Shown: positions 8,401 to 14,470 of the stretch, piece after piece
Layout of the letters: every line of letters begins with the position of its first letter
How positions within the stretch are numbered: position 1 is the stretch's first letter
DNA from: Bermanella marisrubri
GTDB lineage: Bacteria > Pseudomonadota > Gammaproteobacteria > Pseudomonadales > Oceanobacteraceae
Length of the DNA stretch: 64,000 nt
Assembly: GCF_012295615.1 (NCBI RefSeq)
Contig: NZ_CP051183.1
Location: 124,001 to 188,000, forward strand
Direction of reading: 5' to 3'
Position numbers and translations under genes: made by a program
Notes under the pieces: model-generated
Seen by the model: the letters and a program-made list of their open reading frames with translations, nothing else
What the model was told of the DNA's origin: nothing
Databases searched by the model: none

Positions 8401-10645
8401 TTTCAATTATTGAAGAAGAATCTACGACACCAACCAAGCCTCCTGCGTTAACACCATCATAACCAGTCACAAAGCCAGTATTAAGACCGTTAATAATACT
8501 GATTCGGAGAGGAGTATTTTCATATTGGTATGCACCGCTGGAGTATCCCACTAGACCTCCTACACGATTATCCCCTGTAATCGACCCCGTGTTTAAAACA
8601 TTTTCCATGTGGCTGTCCCTTAAGTACCCCACTATGCCACCTATTATTTGACTCCCCTGTACGGCTCCAGTATTAAATACATTTTCGATCCTGCTTAATT
8701 TACTATACCCTACCAATGAGCCAACATAATTAGCTCCTTGTACACTCATCAGCGATCCACTTAACCTAAGATTACGAATCACTGCATTCTCAGCAGTAGC
8801 AAATAAGGCTTGGTAATCAGTACTCTGATTAATTAGTAAATTGTGAATCGTATAACCATTACCTTCGAAAGTACCTGTAAATGGGTGAGATCTACCACCA
8901 ATCGCAATCCAGCCCTTTCCATCATTCCAGAAGTCATCACCGATACCCAAGACACCATCTTGACTAGTATCAAAATCTAAATCGGTTAATAGCTCATAAC
9001 CATGACAGCGCCTCATTAGTACGCTTTCATATGTAACTAAAGGGCATCCAGACTGATCTAAGCTTCCTCTATTCTCCATTCGTAAACCATTACCATCTAA
9101 CTGATAACGTATCGCGTTAAGTTGCTCAAGGTTATATATATCTACCAAGCCATTACTATTAGCATCAATATCTATTGAGCCATTTCCAGAATCATCATTA
9201 TCGACATGATTTTTTATACCGTCGTTATCAGTATCATTAAGACTGCTATCTAATGTAAGTCCTGAATTATTTTTACAACTAGTGTCACAACCTTGCGCCC
9301 AACTATCTGGCAGACTATCTAAATCCTCATCTTGCCAAGCAGCATCAACATTTGGGAATTGATCTAAAATTAAACCTGACTCCTCTCTACAAGTAACATC
9401 ACAATTTGAGTTCCAATTATCCGGGTAACCATCCTTATCAGAATCTTTACTTACCGCAATGTTGAATGGAAAGTCGTCTTTAAAGTCTGGAACAGTATCG
9501 TTATCAGTATCTCGATAAGCATTGCCATGCATGTTTGGAGCCGCTATTTGAATATCAGAACCAAAATCCCAAAAGGGCTGACCATCAAATTGAGCTTTAT
9601 CCCAATCTTTGAATAAGATCGGAGTAGAGCCTAAGTAAAAGCACCTGTTGGCACCAGAAATATTGGCTTGCTCAGCACATTTTAAATCCTCTAGTGATAA
9701 GCCGAAGTAACTTTTGGTAGTACGCGCATCAGGTCTACCACTACCATAACTATCCATTTCCCCGCTCGCATCTGTAGCCCAATAACTGTTCTCTACCTTC
9801 AAATCTTCAACATAGTAAGGCCCATGAGAAGCGAGAATCCCACCAGCATATCCATCTACACTTCTGTCGAGAGATAGCTTCCCTATATTTAAGCCGTTGC
9901 GAATGATACTTTGTTCAAGATCAGCCCTAGTCGCAGAATGCCCCACTAATCCACCTGGATAAGCACCATATACTGGACCACTATTAAAAGCATTTATCAA
10001 ACTACTACCATTTGAAAGCTCCCCAACCAAGCCACCCGCATAACCTAGCTCACCTTCTATTTGACCATCCGTCACTCTCGCTCTTACGCTGCCCGTATTA
10101 AATACGTTTTCAATATGAGTATTATTTGCTGTTGCAACTAAAGAACCAGATCTAAAACCACCCCTCACATACATAAGCGGACCCGATAAACCAATATTTC
10201 GTATTATTGAATTTTGCACGTAACCAAATAAGCCAGAATAAGAATCGAAATTAAAAACTCGCAGGTTTAGGATGACATGCCCATTCCCTTCAAAAGTCGC
10301 ATCTCTCAAACTAATTGGGGTCCAATAATCATCATTAGTGTCTTTATAATTAATGACTCCATCCTGATTGGTATCAAAATCTAGATCCTTGGTTAGCTCA
10401 AAGCCAAAACAGCCAGCTGCCGGACAACCTGCACTACTGCCATAAAGACTTATTCCGCTAGTGTAACGTGGGATTGCTATAAGATCGCTAATATCGTTAA
10501 TTTCGATTAAGCCATCATCGTCTAAATCGTAATCAGAACGACCATCAGCGGCATAGGAACATATTGAGGTTGATAATAATGCAGCGTAAACACTGCTTTT
10601 AAGTAAAGAAGGCAAATAGGACTTGCCGGGACGTTTTTTGAACAT
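5426..10645 (-). CDS. Giant secreted surface protein: GLUG and thrombospondin type 3 repeats, GlyGly-CTERM tail
   Basis: About 1739 residues. I start it at 10645 because that ATG has GGA eight bases upstream and gives a clean signal peptide (MFKKRPGKSYLPSLLKS... ending SYAADG); an ATG ten codons earlier (10675) is also open. A dockerin-like calcium loop (DYDLDDDGLIEINDISDL) is followed by GLUG-motif segments (GYAGGLVGELSNGS), then a second round of the same module order. An array of ten 47-residue units follows, each with DTDNDGIPNxC-x3-C and DxDNDGVxDxNDAYPL, i.e. thrombospondin type 3 calcium-binding repeats. Cadherin/Ig-like stretches then lead to SSSGGGSLPLWFILLMFMSL plus basic residues, a GlyGly-CTERM signal for rhombosortase processing after type II secretion (family knowledge). 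An adhesin or matrix role is inference. It lies inside the IS4-bounded block. Confidence 0.85.
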   Translation of the reverse strand: MFKKRPGKSYLPSLLKSSVYAALLSTSICSYAADGRSDYDLDDDGLIEINDISDLIAIPRYTSGISLYGSSAGCPAAGCFGFELTKDLDFDTNQDGVINYKDTNDDYWTPISLRDATFEGNGHVILNLRVFNFDSYSGLFGYVQNSIIRNIGLSGPLMYVRGGFRSGSLVATANNTHIENVFNTGSVRARVTDGQIEGELGYAGGLVGELSNGSSLINAFNSGPVYGAYPGGLVGHSATRADLEQSIIRNGLNIGKLSLDRSVDGYAGGILASHGPYYVEDLKVENSYWATDASGEMDSYGSGRPDARTTKSYFGLSLEDLKCAEQANISGANRCFYLGSTPILFKDWDKAQFDGQPFWDFGSDIQIAAPNMHGNAYRDTDNDTVPDFKDDFPFNIAVSKDSDKDGYPDNWNSNCDVTCREESGLILDQFPNVDAAWQDEDLDSLPDSWAQGCDTSCKNNSGLTLDSSLNDTDNDGIKNHVDNDDSGNGSIDIDANSNGLVDIYNLEQLNAIRYQLDGNGLRMENRGSLDQSGCPLVTYESVLMRRCHGYELLTDLDFDTSQDGVLGIGDDFWNDGKGWIAIGGRSHPFTGTFEGNGYTIHNLLINQSTDYQALFATAENAVIRNLRLSGSLMSVQGANYVGSLVGYSKLSRIENVFNTGAVQGSQIIGGIVGYLRDSHMENVLNTGSITGDNRVGGLVGYSSGAYQYENTPLRISIINGLNTGFVTGYDGVNAGGLVGVVDSSSIIENSYWAEDASGLSISSRESEDRSYVGLSLAVLQCAIQANTHSGNSNCVSSDGSAEGLTSGVTLFKNWNQAMLNGLKLWDFGNSSQLPAMVFRGEVYRDSDGDFIVDGQDAYPYIPLEGRPDTDNDGIPNECDQACLVTGMSEDIDDDNDGVLDVQDAYPLVAIGDLTDTDNDGAPDSCDATCIELGMAADRDDDNDGVLDAQDAYPLIAIGDLTDTDSDGAPDSCDEDCLALGMTADLDNDNDGVADVNDVYPLIALGERLDTDNDGIPNECDSACEALGMLADIDDDNDGVADANDAYPLIALGERLDTDSDGIPNECDTACEELGMLADTDNDNDGVEDANDAYPLISLGERLDTDNDGIPNQCNETCVALGMTADTDDDNDGVLDANDAYPLIALGERLDTDSDGIPNECDTACEELGMLADTDNDNDGVEDANDAYPLISLGERLDTDNDGIPNQCNETCVALGMTADTDDDNDGVLDANDAYPLIALGERLDTDNDGAPDTCDEACTTLGMAADTDDDNDGVADANDAYPLISLGGRLDSDNDGIPNQCDTACEELGMLADTDDDNDGVLDVNDVFPLDRTEHSDFDNDGLGDVADTDDDNDGVDDINDPNLGADNGAPEIVFVPTIPPVAVTTENGDAFELLVDETFLNHFQTVDAVDTVFTYEGSLDGEVLAIDENNIMLIPAGHQAIQLVAIDTSGNRSEPYELVVNVYPRIRFEQSTSITGEHSTTNIKVQLTGDSPEYPVVVNFNVSQLSDVDQNDLDDSFDIEAQHQVIIEAGEAEALNRDGFIEILIIEDNESENDELLVVDLLSAQLASESEGEIESLFAIDETNQQHELTVTYQNLAPTVQLKLEQDGVEVANVTQGGGQVSITALIQDGNGMDTHTITWDLNDIGLNAPLGEMLSFNPDNIPAGSYSISVEVVDSGIGNLTDTATIEFNIVEPVVQPDNREGESSSGGGSLPLWFILLMFMSLLTRQQANRQKTYVK
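6921..7526 (-). repeat. Exact 282-bp tandem duplication within the TSP3 array
   Basis: Bases 6921-7202 are repeated from 7203 to 7484, and the match to the first copy continues to about 7526. Each 282-bp unit encodes two 47-residue calcium-binding units (one IPNEC type, one IPNQCNETC type). Other units of the array are related but diverged at synonymous sites, so this duplication is the youngest expansion. It is in frame and adds 94 residues per copy. Confidence 0.9.
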
Positions 10646-10675
10646 CGCTTCATTCCATTGAAAAATTTGCAGCAT

Positions 10676-10978
10676 CCTACCAATTTGAAAAACACATTGC
10701 TGTAGTTAATATCGTACAAATAATGAAATGGGACTCATTTCACGGTTACAAATAAGCCTTATGACTTAGAAATGAATAATTTTCACTCAAGTAAAAGATG
10801 ACCTCTCATATCACTTTGCATGATCAGGGGAAGTATTGATACCGCAAGCAGGGCTCTCTCAATACCCTTTCCGCGTACCGTTTACCGCAATGGGGGCGTT
10901 CTACTACAACCTTCGCGACAAGTTAGGCTTTTAAGCCAAGCGCTTGAATAGACCCAATAAAAAAAGGAAGGCAATACC
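10676..10978. other. Intergenic stretch upstream of the surface-protein gene with a puuB-like 3' remnant
   Basis: About 300 bases between the start of the minus-strand surface-protein gene and the intact IS. It must hold that gene's promoter; I cannot point to a convincing -35/-10 pair. The right part, 10867-10934, is the second puuB-like 3' end. The remainder is AT-rich and shows no further open frame or repeat that I could support. Confidence 0.5.
10867..10934 (+). pseudogene. Second puuB-like 3' remnant (22 codons and stop)
   Basis: It encodes FRVPFTAMGAFYYNLRDKLGF and a stop, the same C-terminal tail as the fragment ending at 5328. The first 28 bases (10867-10894) are identical to 5261-5288; after that the two copies encode the same residues with different codons. 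This makes it the end of a paralogous gene, not a recent copy. There is no start and no upstream coding sequence. Confidence 0.75.
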
Positions 10979-12251
10979 CACTGCTGTCCCACAGTTTGGG
11001 ATAAATGAGAAAGCCTGAATCCAAATTGTTAGAATGTGATTATCGAAAAAACATCTAATAACAAGGAATTCAGGCTTTGTCGCATTCTAACACCGCTTTT
11101 CATCAGTTGCTAAAACCTATTTCGAGACATGAATTTGAAAGCCTTGCATCTGAGCATCATTCGGGTCAAAAACTGCGCTCTGCCACTCGCTGGGATCAAT
11201 TTACGGCCATGGCTATGGCGCAACTCTCTGGTAGGCAAAGCCTTCGAGATATCGAAACCAATCTTCTCGCTCAGCAAGATAAACTTTATCATCTTGGGGC
11301 CAAGCCGATTGCTCGCTCCACCTTAGCTAGAATCAACGAAAAACAGCCTGCTGAACTTTACCAATCTTTGTTTTACAAGCTTCTTGGTAAAACTCAAAAC
11401 TGTCCTTCGAATCACAAGTTTCGCTTTAAAAATCCACTCTATTCGCTGGATGCCAGCGCCATAGATTTATCTTTGAATATTTGCCCTTGGGCTGAACATC
11501 GTGACGATACATCCAATGTAAAGTTAAGTGTGGCTTTGAATAACGGCAGTCAAATTCCTGAGTTCGTAGCGATTAGTGATGGGAACGAAAATGACATGAT
11601 TGAAGGTCGCAAGTTTGACTTTCCAGCCGGCAGCATGGTGGCCCTCGATAAAGGCTATATTGATTACGAATGGTTTGGAGACCTTACAAATAAAGGGGTT
11701 AGCTTCGTCACACGATTGCGTTCGGGAAGTGTTTTTAGCGTGTTAGAGCACTTAGGGTCAAACCCCGATCAAGGTATCTTAAGTGATGAAAGAATCGAAT
11801 TAACGAGTGTTCATGCCAAAAAACGAAGCGAGCCAGAGTTGCGTCTGGTTCACTACATCGACCAAGAAAGCGGACAGCTATACCATTTTGTCACCAACAA
11901 TTTTCAACTGTCTGCGAGAACCATCGCAGCTATTTATAAAGATCGCTGGCAGGTGGAGCTGTTCTTCAAAGCCATTAAACAAACACTCAAAATCAAGAAC
12001 TTCGCAGGGTATTCAAAGAATGCTGTTTTAACTCAAATATGGATCGCTATGATCATTTATTTACTGGTATCCATATCGAAACACAGCGCTAAAACGGGCT
12101 GGACGGTATTGAGAATAATGAGGGTGTTTCAGGTGAATTTATTTGAGAGAAAAACGCTAAAATCGCTGCTACAACCGGATCGGCCTATGGGGAAACGAAG
12201 CGAACCTCAGATGAGGTTCGCGATATGAGTCAAAACTGTGGGACAGCAGTG
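10979..12251 (+). mobile_element. Complete IS4-family insertion sequence
   Basis: A 1273-bp element with terminal inverted repeats: CACTGCTGTCCCACAGTTT at the left, and at the right end the complement reads CACTGCTGTCCCACAGTTTT. It carries a single transposase gene filling almost the whole element. The sequence left of it (AGGCAATACC) is not duplicated at its right end; instead the right flank matches the left flank of the truncated copy at 4538. Confidence 0.92.
11077..12228 (+). CDS. IS4-family transposase (intact)
   Basis: The 383-residue DDE transposase starts at a TTG codon with AAGGA upstream; no better start exists in frame. The N-terminal DUF4372-type domain covers about residues 5-75. 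Catalytic regions follow: LDASAIDLSL with the first Asp, MVALDKGYIDYEWF with the second Asp, and the YREK signature of the IS4 family, YKDRWQVELFFKAIK, carrying the catalytic Glu. All catalytic residues seem present and the frame is intact, so the element may be active. It could in principle mobilise the truncated left copy's outer end, because both share the same terminal repeat. By family knowledge it moves by cut and paste. Confidence 0.93.
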   Translation: MSHSNTAFHQLLKPISRHEFESLASEHHSGQKLRSATRWDQFTAMAMAQLSGRQSLRDIETNLLAQQDKLYHLGAKPIARSTLARINEKQPAELYQSLFYKLLGKTQNCPSNHKFRFKNPLYSLDASAIDLSLNICPWAEHRDDTSNVKLSVALNNGSQIPEFVAISDGNENDMIEGRKFDFPAGSMVALDKGYIDYEWFGDLTNKGVSFVTRLRSGSVFSVLEHLGSNPDQGILSDERIELTSVHAKKRSEPELRLVHYIDQESGQLYHFVTNNFQLSARTIAAIYKDRWQVELFFKAIKQTLKIKNFAGYSKNAVLTQIWIAMIIYLLVSISKHSAKTGWTVLRIMRVFQVNLFERKTLKSLLQPDRPMGKRSEPQMRFAI

Positions 12252-12261
12252 GCTTGAAGCC
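12252..12261. repeat. Right copy of 10-bp target-site duplication
   Basis: GCTTGAAGCC directly after the right terminal repeat of the intact IS, identical to 4528-4537. The bases after it (ACTTTTTT) are the second arm and T-tract of the terminator that once separated the convergent genes at 3631 and 12293. Confidence 0.8.
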
Positions 12262-12292
12262 ACTTTTTTAATGAACAAGTAACTCCAATGGT

Positions 12293-12619
12293 TTACTCGT
12301 CTTCGAAATCAATCTTGCGGCCATTATTGGTGCAGCCCAAGCATCGAACGAAAGTAGCTGCCGCTGGCTCCAAAATAAGCACTTCTGCCGCATCTCCAGC
12401 GTTACCGCCTAATAGACTAAATGGCAAAGTGACGGTCCAAATAGCGGTACCAATAACCGTGGCAACGAGGGTAATTGGGCGTACGATAAGGCCATCAAAT
12501 ACCATCGCAGCGGCAGAAGGGGTTTCATCAATTTCTTGCGCCTGAGAGTGCATTGGCAGCGCGAACATAAATAAAGCTGCGAAAATCATGAAGGTTTTCT
12601 TAACACTGGCAAACATCAT
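12293..12619 (-). CDS. Small exported protein of unknown function
   Basis: 108 residues. I start it at 12619 (MMFASVKKTF...) because GAGGA lies eight bases upstream; the open frame extends 22 codons further without a ribosome site. A signal peptide (FMIFAALFMFALPMHSQAQE) precedes a mostly hydrophobic middle, VFDGLIVRPITLVATVIGTAIWTVTLPFSLLGGN, and a C-terminal part with FVRCLGC. Similar small proteins sit next to mutM in pseudomonads and are sometimes labelled as transporters without support. One or two membrane passes are possible. The function is unknown. It is co-directional with mutM, about 90 bases downstream of it. Confidence 0.7.
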   Translation of the reverse strand: MMFASVKKTFMIFAALFMFALPMHSQAQEIDETPSAAAMVFDGLIVRPITLVATVIGTAIWTVTLPFSLLGGNAGDAAEVLILEPAAATFVRCLGCTNNGRKIDFEDE

Positions 12620-12706
12620 TCTTATATTCCTCGTCATTAGGCGCTTGCTGCTGAATAGCGACTTAACTATAACAGCTTTCAACATGACCTGTTAATACTC
12701 AGGGTG

Positions 12707-13543
12707 TCAGCGTTGGCACTTTGTGCAATAAAAAGTACTGCGTTGGCCCTGCACAATCTGCTTTATAGGTTGCTGACATTGAATACAGCCTAGGCCTTCT
12801 CGGCCATACACGCGCAATTCTTGAGCAAAGTAACCCGCTTTGCCATCACTGCTAGTAAAATCTCTCAGTGTTGTACCGCCTTGCGCGATGGCGTTATCTA
12901 AAACAATTTTAATGGCGCTGACGAGTTCTTGGTATTTTTTCTTGCTCACTTTACCAGCGGCTTTTTTGGGATTGATGCCAGCCAAGAACAGCGATTCACT
13001 GGCATAAATATTACCAACGCCTACGACAATTCGCTGATCCATGATGAAGGTTTTGATGGCGCTGCTACGGCCGCGACTTTTGGCGAAAATGTAATCGCCA
13101 TTGAAGGTATCACTTAACGGTTCTGGCCCCAGGTGTTGTAAGCGGCTGTCTACTTCGTCGGCTGCTTGCCAAAGGCACGCGCCAAAGCGTCTTGGATCAT
13201 TAAAACGCACTAGGCAGTCATCAAACTCAATATCAAAGTGCTCGTGTTTTTTGGGGTCTGGATAAGGTTTGGCATTAATCACACGCAGCGAGCCAGACAT
13301 GCCAAGATGGATAATCAAAGTGCCGAGCAGATCCTCGCTTTTGCCCGCCGCAATATCAATTAATAAATACTTGGCGCGACGGCGCACCGCTTGCACGCGA
13401 TTGCCGGTTAATAAAGTGGCCAGCTCAGTAGGGATCGGCCAACGCAATTGTGGCTGACGCACGTGGAAGGCTTTGATCTGATGGCCAATAATATGCGGCT
13501 CGATTCCGGCGCGGGTCGTTTCGACTTCGGGTAATTCAGGCAT
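12707..13543 (-). CDS. mutM: Formamidopyrimidine-DNA glycosylase MutM
   Basis: The 278-residue bifunctional glycosylase/AP lyase removes 8-oxoguanine and other oxidised purines from DNA. It begins MPELPEVETTRAGI, so the catalytic Pro2 and Glu3 are present after Met removal. The helix-two-turn-helix region includes VGVGNIYASESLF, and the C-terminal zinc finger is CIQCQQPIKQ...FYCTKCQ with four cysteines. Length and motifs are complete. It works with MutY (encoded at 51372) and OxyR-type peroxide responses in limiting oxidative mutagenesis. It is transcribed leftward toward the small exported protein. Confidence 0.98.
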   Translation of the reverse strand: MPELPEVETTRAGIEPHIIGHQIKAFHVRQPQLRWPIPTELATLLTGNRVQAVRRRAKYLLIDIAAGKSEDLLGTLIIHLGMSGSLRVINAKPYPDPKKHEHFDIEFDDCLVRFNDPRRFGACLWQAADEVDSRLQHLGPEPLSDTFNGDYIFAKSRGRSSAIKTFIMDQRIVVGVGNIYASESLFLAGINPKKAAGKVSKKKYQELVSAIKIVLDNAIAQGGTTLRDFTSSDGKAGYFAQELRVYGREGLGCIQCQQPIKQIVQGQRSTFYCTKCQR

Positions 13544-13634
13544 GGCTCGTTATCTGCTTTGTTATTACTAGGTTGTCAATTATCGCTATGGGTTTACGTA
13601 ACCTAACGCGTATTGGCTCCCAATATGACAGGCA

Positions 13635-13669
13635 TAAAAAAAGCCCGACTATTGCTAGGCGGGCTTTTT
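13635..13669 (-). terminator. Terminator of the rpmB-rpmG operon
   Basis: The inverted repeat AAAAAAGCCCG ... CGGGCTTTTT has a short loop and a T-run on the minus strand. It lies 16 bases after the rpmG stop. Confidence 0.85.
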
Positions 13670-13684
13670 CGAATCAAAAACCAA

Positions 13685-13849
13685 TTACTTGATTTTTGCT
13701 TCTTTGTACATCACGTGCTGACGGATAGTTGGATCGAATTTCTTCATTTCCAACTTGTCAGGCATGGTGCGCTTGTTTTTGGTAGTAGTATAGAAGTGAC
13801 CAGTACCAGCAGAAGAAACCATGCGGATTTTTTCACGAATTGCAGCCAT
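13685..13849 (-). CDS. rpmG: 50S ribosomal protein L33
   Basis: The 54-residue protein starts [20 protein letters not shown] and continues with [20 protein letters not shown], the full L33 sequence pattern. It lacks the CxxC pairs of the zinc-binding form, so it is the zinc-independent paralogue type. The ATG is preceded by AAGGAGATAAATC. It lies 11 bases downstream of rpmB in the classic rpmB-rpmG operon and is followed by a strong hairpin terminator. It binds near the E site of the large subunit (family knowledge). Confidence 0.97.
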   Translation of the reverse strand: MAAIREKIRMVSSAGTGHFYTTTKNKRTMPDKLEMKKFDPTIRQHVMYKEAKIK

Positions 13850-13860
13850 GATTTATCTCC

Positions 13861-14097
13861 TTAAACCTTTTCGCCACGAGCACGTAGTTCAGCAAGAACT
13901 GTGTCGATGCCTTTTTTATCAATAATACGCATACCTTTGGTTGAGGTGCGTAGTTTTACAAAACGGTTTTCACTCTCAACCCAAAAACGATGCGTTTGAA
14001 GGTTTGGTAGGAAACGACGTTTAGTCTTGATGTTTGAGTGCGATACGTTGTTACCTGTTACAGGGCGTTTACCCGTAACCTGACAAACTTTAGCCAT
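13861..14097 (-). CDS. rpmB: 50S ribosomal protein L28
   Basis: The 78-residue L28 starts [21 protein letters not shown], and the whole length matches the bacterial family, ending in ELRARGEKV. It is the first gene of the rpmB-rpmG operon and is read leftward. Its promoter must lie in the gap to 14470, shared with the divergent adenylate cyclase gene. No extension or truncation is visible. Confidence 0.98.
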   Translation of the reverse strand: MAKVCQVTGKRPVTGNNVSHSNIKTKRRFLPNLQTHRFWVESENRFVKLRTSTKGMRIIDKKGIDTVLAELRARGEKV

Positions 14098-14470
14098 TGT
14101 TCTGCCCCGATATTTTTTGCAAATAAGCGACTACTAAAAAATTCGTTCGGGGCCAATGTTTACGGGCCTTGCAAGGGTATTTGCAAAGGCACATCGGTCA
14201 CCCCGTCAAAAAGAGCTGCGTTTTATACCAAAAACCCCACTACTTCGCAAGCAAATTGGGTAAAAAATGAGCTTGATAATGCCAGAGAAGTGCAGCGATT
14301 CTTTAGCGGTCGAGCGAAGGCTTCAAGAGGTAATCACAAAAAGCTCTTCTATACTCAAAAGATACAAGCCCTGTAATTGTAACAGAAAGCCATGGAGATG
14401 TGGCGCAGAAAGTCGATTGCGATGAAAAAATGTGCAGGGGCAATACTTTTGTGTCGGGAATAAACGCAGG
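14098..14470. other. Divergent intergenic region rpmB / cyaA
   Basis: About 370 bases between two divergent genes, so it should contain the ribosomal-protein promoter (left half) and the cyaA promoter (right half). I could not identify convincing boxes. A plus-strand open frame across the left half overlaps rpmB on the opposite strand and has no recognisable features, so I take it as non-coding. Confidence 0.5.

Larger units (their letters stand above)
4538..12251. mobile_element. IS4-family-bounded composite block
   Basis: The segment runs from the outer terminal repeat of a truncated left IS4-type copy to the outer terminal repeat of an intact right copy and is flanked by a 10-bp direct repeat. 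Both IS copies point the same way (+). Cargo in order: 3' part of a puuB-like gene, its terminator, the giant GlyGly-CTERM surface protein on the minus strand, and a second very short puuB-like 3' end. The duplication around the outside, with none around the right IS copy alone (its left neighbour is AGGCAATACC), suggests that the block entered as a unit or grew from one IS by later recombination. The two IS copies differ at many positions in their first 200 bases, so they are not a simple recent duplication. Confidence 0.6.

Noticed and set aside
14038-14376. Plus-strand open frame of 112 codons in the rpmB/cyaA gap
   Set aside because: It overlaps rpmB on the other strand, has no ribosome site and a composition unlike its neighbours.
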